A DNA stretch of 64,000 nt. Source: Camarhynchus parvulus. Lineage: Eukaryota; Chordata; Aves; Passeriformes; Thraupidae. The notes beneath the pieces are model-generated. The model was not told where the DNA came from, did no database searches, and saw nothing but the letters and a program-made list of their open reading frames with translations. The stretch is taken from positions 2,406,126-2,470,125 of the forward strand of contig NC_044597.1 of assembly GCF_901933205.1 (NCBI RefSeq), in the 5' to 3' direction. Of the stretch, positions 59,601 through 64,000 are shown one piece after another. Position 1 is the first letter of the stretch, and each line of letters begins with the position of its first letter. The position numbers and the translations under genes are program-made.

Positions 59601-61249
59601 AGAGTGAGAGAAACTGAGCTGGGGGTTTGGAGGTTTGAGATAAGGACCAGGAGAAAAACACTCCAAGGGCAAAACAGGCTTGGCTTAGAGGTACAAAATG
59701 ACTTTATTACTAACAGATCAGAGGAGGATAGTGAGAAGTAAAATAAACTCTTAAAAACATCTTTATTACCCCAAAATGCTCCTTCCCACTGACAGCTCAG
59801 GCAGCCAGGGCATGGGGGGATTTGGGTTAGGGCTTGGGTTTGGGTTTGGGTGCTTTCTCAAAGCTGGCAGGGAAAGAGCCCAGAATGAAGGGAAGAGCAG
59901 GAATGAAGGAAAGAGCAGGATTGAAGGATTACAGGAATGAAAGAGCAGAACTGAAGGGAAGAGCAGGACTGAAAGAACAGGACTGAAAGGAAGAGCAGGA
60001 TTGAAGGATTACAGGAATGAAGGAGCAGGACTGAAGGAAGGAGCAGGATTGAAGGATGACAGGAATAAAGGATTACAGGAATGAAAGAGTGGGACTGAAG
60101 GGAAGAGCAGGAATAAAGGATTACAGAAATAAAAGAGCAGGCCTGAAGGGAGGAGCAAGACTGAAAGATTACAGAACTGAAAGAACAGGAATGAAGGGAG
60201 GAGCAGGACTGAAGGAAGGGAGGAGCAGGATTAGAAGAGCTGGATTGAAGGGAAGGATTGAATCCTTCCCTTCAATCCTTCAGAAATGAAGGATTACAGG
60301 AATGAAGGAGCAGGACTGAAGGAAGGGAGGAGCAGGCATCATGAAGGATTGCAGGACTGAAGGGAAGAGCAGGACTGAAAGAGCAGGACTGAAGGATTAC
60401 AGGAATGAAGGGAAGAGCAGGATTAAAGGATTACAGGAAGTGAGGAGCAGGGCTGAAGGGAGGGAAGAGCAGGAATGAAAGAATAGGACTGAAGGGAGGA
60501 GCATGACTGAAGGATTACAGGAAGGGAAGAGCAGGATTGAAAGAACAGGGCTGAAGGAAGGGAAGAGGAGGGTTGAAGGATTAGAGGAACCCACAAGCAG
60601 GACTGAAGGAAGGGAGGAGCAGGAATGAAGGAGCAGGGCTGCAGGGAGGGAGCAGAAATTAAGGATTACAGGAATGAAGGAGCAGGGCTGCAGGGAGGGA
60701 GCAGAAATTAAGGATTACAGGAATGAAGGAGCAGGGCTGCAGGGAGGGAGCAGAAATTAAGGATTACAGGAATGAAGGAGCAGGGCTGCAGGGAGGGAGC
60801 AGCAGGCAGTAACGCGTTCCCTGTTCGCAGATGCCGCCTTCAGCTGCCGGGAGGTTCGCACCACGCGGTTCCTGACGGACGGGCCGTGCCGCAGCCTGAA
60901 GCCGGTGAAGGAGCTGCTGTGCTCGGGCCAGTGCGAGCCCTCGCACCTCCTGCCCAACTCCATCGGCCGCGGCAAGTGGTGGCGGCAGAACGCGCTGGAT
61001 TTCCGCTGCATCCCCGCGCACAGCCGCACCCAGCGCGTCCTCATGGCCTGTCCCCAGCAGGAGACGCGGACTTACAAATTCCGAGCGGCCACGTCCTGCA
61101 AGTGCAAGCGCTACACCCGCTACCACAACCAGTCCGAGCTCAAGGACTTCGGCAGGGACATTCCCCGGCCCCAGAAGAACAAGAAGCCGCATCTGGCCAG
61201 AGCCAGGAGCGGCAAATCCAACCAGCACGAGCTGGAAAATGCCTATTAG
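56697..61249 (+). CDS. SOST: SOST (sclerostin), complete, 2 exons
   Basis: Exons 56697-56916 and 60831-61249; 639 nt, 212 residues (human 213). A signal peptide of about 23 residues ([13 protein letters not shown]...) is followed by the conserved [14 protein letters not shown] block and an N-glycosylation site NNT. Exon 2 encodes the DAN-type cystine knot: Cys in SCRE, GPCR, LLCSGQC, FRCIP, MACP and SCKCKR. The loop-2 [10 protein letters not shown] keeps the NxI motif (human PNAIG) that binds LRP5/6. The basic tail ends NQHELENAY, as in the human NQAELENAY. Sclerostin is secreted mainly by osteocytes and blocks Wnt signalling to restrain bone formation. The intron join is in phase (S/DAAFSC). 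A purine-rich minisatellite fills the last 0.9 kb of the intron and an antisense LTR begins 50 bp after the stop. Confidence 0.97.
59473..59810 (-). mobile_element. LTR-like element in SOST intron
   Basis: On the minus strand two AATAAA signals (plus TTTATT at about 59701 and 59761) precede AAGCCTGTTTTGCCCTTGGAG, then GGTCCTTATCTCAAACC and an end GTGTCAAACCACA at 59473. This 3' layout is familiar from avian LTRs. The left (5') end is not resolved. Confidence 0.5.
59880..60802. repeat. Purine-rich minisatellite abutting SOST exon 2
   Basis: The plus strand is overwhelmingly A/G, built from GAATGAAGGAGCAGGACTGA and GGAAGAGCAGGATTGAAGG modules joined by GGATTACAG. At its right end a 49-bp unit repeats almost perfectly with starts at 60631, 60680, 60729 and 60778; the last unit is cut off about 28 bp before exon 2. 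Confidence 0.97.
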
Positions 61250-61283
61250 GAAGGAAGGAAGGAAGGAAGGAAGGAGGAAGGAA
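61250..61283. repeat. (GGAA)n microsatellite in SOST 3'UTR
   Basis: GGAA/AAGG tetramers start directly after the stop codon of SOST. Confidence 0.9.
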
Positions 61284-61299
61284 GGAGGTGGCTCTGGGT

Positions 61300-61696
61300 T
61301 GTTGAGTTTGTGAGGTGCCCAGGATGAGGTGAGAGATGAGAATCTGGCTCCCATGTTCTCGGAAGGCTGATTTATTATTTTATGGTATTATATTGTATTC
61401 AAAGAATGCTATACTAAAATTAAGAGAAAGGATACAGCCAGAAGGCTTAATAAGAATGATAATGAAAAAGTTGTGACTGATTCCTCAGAGTCCGACACAG
61501 CTGATGGTGATTGGTCATTAAGTAAAAACAATTCACATGAAACCAATCAAACACGCACCTGTTGGTAAACAATTCCAAAGCAGCAAAACAGGGAGAAGCA
61601 AATGAGATAATATTGGGTTTTTTTCTCTGAGGCTTCTCATCTTCCCAGGAGAAGAAATCCCGGTGAAGGGATTTTTCAGAAAATGTGACAGTGGCA
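61300..61696 (-). mobile_element. Solo LTR (same family as 2278-2930), antisense in SOST 3' region
   Basis: The plus strand runs from TGTTGAGTTTGTGAGGTGCCC to AAAATGTGACAGTGGCA. Flanks CTGGGT (61294-61299) and CTGGAT (61697-61702) match at five of six bases and fit a 6-bp target duplication. It begins 50 bp downstream of the SOST stop codon. Confidence 0.75.
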
Positions 61697-61886
61697 CTGG
61701 ATGACACGGACTAGCAGCTCCAGATGTTTGCTGAACCATCAAAAGGCACTCAGAGGTCATAGCATGGTGTTCTGACTGCAGAGGGTTCCAATTCCTTCTG
61801 CTGAGCTGGGTCAAATAGGCAAAAACTGGGTCAGATTGTAGCACTTATGGGTGATAAAGAATGAGATAAAGGCAGCTGGAGGCACC

Positions 61887-62241
61887 TGTCACTATAGGAC
61901 ACGAAATAACACCACGCGGACATGCAGCTCTCTCAAGGCAAAAAGAGAATTTTTAATTTCTGGCTCCAACATTTATAGATTTCCAAAAGTGACAGTGGAT
62001 TGGAGGGTGGCAGCGCCACCTCTCCAATGACACTGGACAAACCAACAGTCCGTCAAATTTCTCCTCCTCCAGAAAAGAATGCAAAACAATAAGTTATTTA
62101 CAGAAAGTGTGTGAGAAAGTTTGTTGCAAGAATGTAAACATCAGAAGGTTTAGAAAAACTTAAATATAAATTTTTCAGGAGGGAAGGGCCCTTCCATGTG
62201 CATGCTGGACAAATAAATTAAAGTTTTCTCCCCCAGTCTCA
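61887..62241 (-). mobile_element. LTR-like element downstream of SOST
   Basis: Minus strand: TGAGACTGGGGGAGAAAAC at the start, TATA-like CTATAAATG, TTAAAAATTCTCTTTTTGCC and an end CGTGTCCTATAGTGACA. It has TG...CA ends and promoter plus poly(A)-like spacing. No target-site duplication found, so boundaries are approximate. Confidence 0.6.
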
Positions 62242-64000
62242 CGGGTTTGCCGCTGTCACTCACTTGTGTTGTCCTTCCTGCAGCTCAAAGAATTGCATCT
62301 TATCTTGCTGCCAGGACTGGGCAGTTATTTATGTCCTGTAAAACAAAAATACTGCAAGCATCCTGGATAATCAACCAGTATTGCTGGGGAGAATTAAATT
62401 CTTGAGTTCACCAGAAAACATTTAGCATTAGATTTGAAATGTAAAACCATTGTATTATTAGATTATTGAGTTCACCAGAACACATTTAGCACTGGATTTT
62501 AAATGTAAAACTATTAGATTTATTGAGTTAATCAGAAAAATCAGGGTGACAGGAGGTCCATGGCCTGGACCTCCTGTGTCCTGGAGGAGCAGGGAGGCAG
62601 AGGAGACTGAAGTTGTGGGGACAACCACACTTTGTTTTATCCCACTCATTTATGGGAAAAGAATTTTGGGATCCCTTCCCCAGACCAGGATGCAGGACAA
62701 GGCTGCAGTTAGGGAAGCACCAGGAGAGTCTCTGAAGGAGCCCTAGAAAGTTTGGGGTAGCAGGGATTTCAGGTTCTGGCGGATGAAGTCGAATTGCTGG
62801 GAAATGAACACATTGCCAGATGTCCTCATGCACCAGGTGTTGCCTCTCAAGCCAAAATGTGACATTAATGTTCTCAAAACAGAAGTACGAGTGTGACAAA
62901 TCCATCTCATACTTTTCATTAAAAGATTATGGGGTCGACAAATTCAAAACTGGCAACTAGAACCATATTGATTTGGGAACAATGATTTGTTTTAGGGACA
63001 GTTCAACAAAATTCTCCTGGAATTGGAGTGGAGCAGATTTATGAACAAGATGCTCCTCTCAAACCAGATAAGCTCACTGATGTTTGTCCTGTAAGCAGCT
63101 AACATTATCCATAGTCTGACATAGAATATACTGATTATTCCTTATTTCCTAGAACATGTTTGACTTTAATATCAGCTTAGATACATCCATTTACATTTTC
63201 TGTTCTGTAGAGTTTGGATTATCTGGCCACACACTCTGTAGCAGTAAAACTGTGCAAACCAAGCTCTGGGAGTGAGGTGGTGGTTCTGCATTAAAAATGA
63301 GGCTCTGCTAAATCACGAATTCCTCTAGAAAAGTCTTTAGGACATGCAGCTTTGTTTTTTCTTTAGTTTGGCAGCAACTTTCCTTTACTTAGCTTCTCAA
63401 CACTCAGACTAATGTTTGTGTTTTTACATTAAAGGATATTGTTAGAAAGTGAATCGTCAAATGCTGTATACATCCTGTAGAATTTATGCTGAAATAATAT
63501 AAACTGTGGAAATTTGAAATGTTGATAGATTTTTCAGTAATTTTATGTGGGACCAGAACCTAGAGAGAAAAGGTATCATTTCAGAGAGTGAATTACGTAT
63601 TTATTTTTTTTCCAGAAAAATTATTTATGCAATGTTTTAACTTGTAGAGAACGAGAAGTAATACTGCTTTAAAAACATTAGTCTGTTATTTTTAATTTTA
63701 ATGTTAATAAAGTAGAAACAATGATTAATTCTAGAAAGACTCATTGATTTCCAGCTACAGCATAAAGCTGATTTCCTGCAAAGCCAGGGGTTCACAGAAC
63801 AGTCAGGGTGTCCAGTTTCTGGGATTAAAATTGAGATCCTTAATTCTACCAACCTACACACCCCTAAAGAAACTCCATCCTGGAACTCTTTGCTCTGGTA
63901 CAGAATGTTTCTCATGGAAAAATTCTTCCTGGGCACATGAGCAGCTCAGAATTATTTCCATATTCTCATTTCTGCTTCCCTCAGACATTCCCTGGTTCTG
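62242..64000. other. Intergenic sequence right of SOST
   Basis: A roughly 65-bp segment around TTGAGTTCACCAGAA is duplicated at about 62400 and 62464. I see no exon. In human the next gene beyond SOST is MEOX1; nothing resembling its homeodomain is in the window. Confidence 0.5.

Larger units (their letters stand above)
56917..60830 (+). other. SOST: SOST intron 1
   Basis: Donor GTAAGA and acceptor TTCGCAG are normal. It contains an LTR-like element around 59473-59810, a degenerate (TTTGGG)n run at 59821-59851, and the minisatellite 59880-60802. No other exon is seen. Confidence 0.75.

Noticed and set aside
59821..59851. Telomere-like TTTGGGTTAGGG run
   Set aside because: Only one exact TTAGGG is present among TTTGGG/TTGGG units, next to LTR-like sequence; it is too short and degenerate for an interstitial telomere.
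63686..63695. MEF2-like TTATTTTTAA as a candidate SOST bone enhancer
   Set aside because: It matches the loose consensus but sits in AT-rich sequence where such matches arise by chance; the known mammalian enhancer is tens of kilobases from SOST and no alignment is available.

Overview
The window is vertebrate nuclear DNA, most likely from a songbird (passerine). The supporting evidence is multi-exon genes with GT-AG introns, CR1-type LINE fragments, many solo LTRs of the avian ERVK/ERVL type, strong local CpG islands, and the gene order MPP3 - DUSP3 - SOST, which matches human 17q21.31 and, from recall, the chicken chromosome 27 homologue. The species assignment is inference.

Layout from left to right. 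1-2.05 kb: the last exon of an acrosin-like trypsin-fold protease (+), with a solo LTR inserted just upstream. 5.2-15.3 kb: a complete three-exon KCNJ3 (GIRK1)-like inward rectifier K+ channel gene (-) that is too divergent to be KCNJ3 itself. 14.6-17.5 kb: a GC-rich CpG-island block with the channel's first exon, an LTR-like element and the probable first exon of MPP3. 19.9-37.4 kb: MPP3 (+), with 18 coding exons that join in frame to 586 residues. 40.3-43.7 kb: an intact seven-exon RAB18-like GTPase gene (-), convergent with MPP3. 43.9-49.8 kb: DUSP3 (+), head-to-head with the RAB18-like gene across 181 bp. 56.7-61.25 kb: SOST (sclerostin, +), two exons separated by an intron that ends in a long purine-rich minisatellite. 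61.3-64 kb: intergenic sequence with LTRs.

Most unusual points: (1) two probable whole-genome-duplication paralogues beside MPP3, a KCNJ3-like channel and a RAB18-like GTPase, neither of which I know from the equivalent human interval; (2) an LTR end joined to 62-64 nt of tRNA-Lys(CUU) complement, far longer than the usual 18-nt primer-binding site; (3) several solo LTRs with readable target-site duplications next to splice sites and UTRs; (4) many minisatellites, including one of about 0.9 kb that ends about 30 bp before SOST exon 2. The genes are ordinary independent vertebrate genes (channel, scaffold, trafficking GTPase, phosphatase, Wnt antagonist) with no operon-like logic; the two promoter islands are the only places where neighbours may share regulation.
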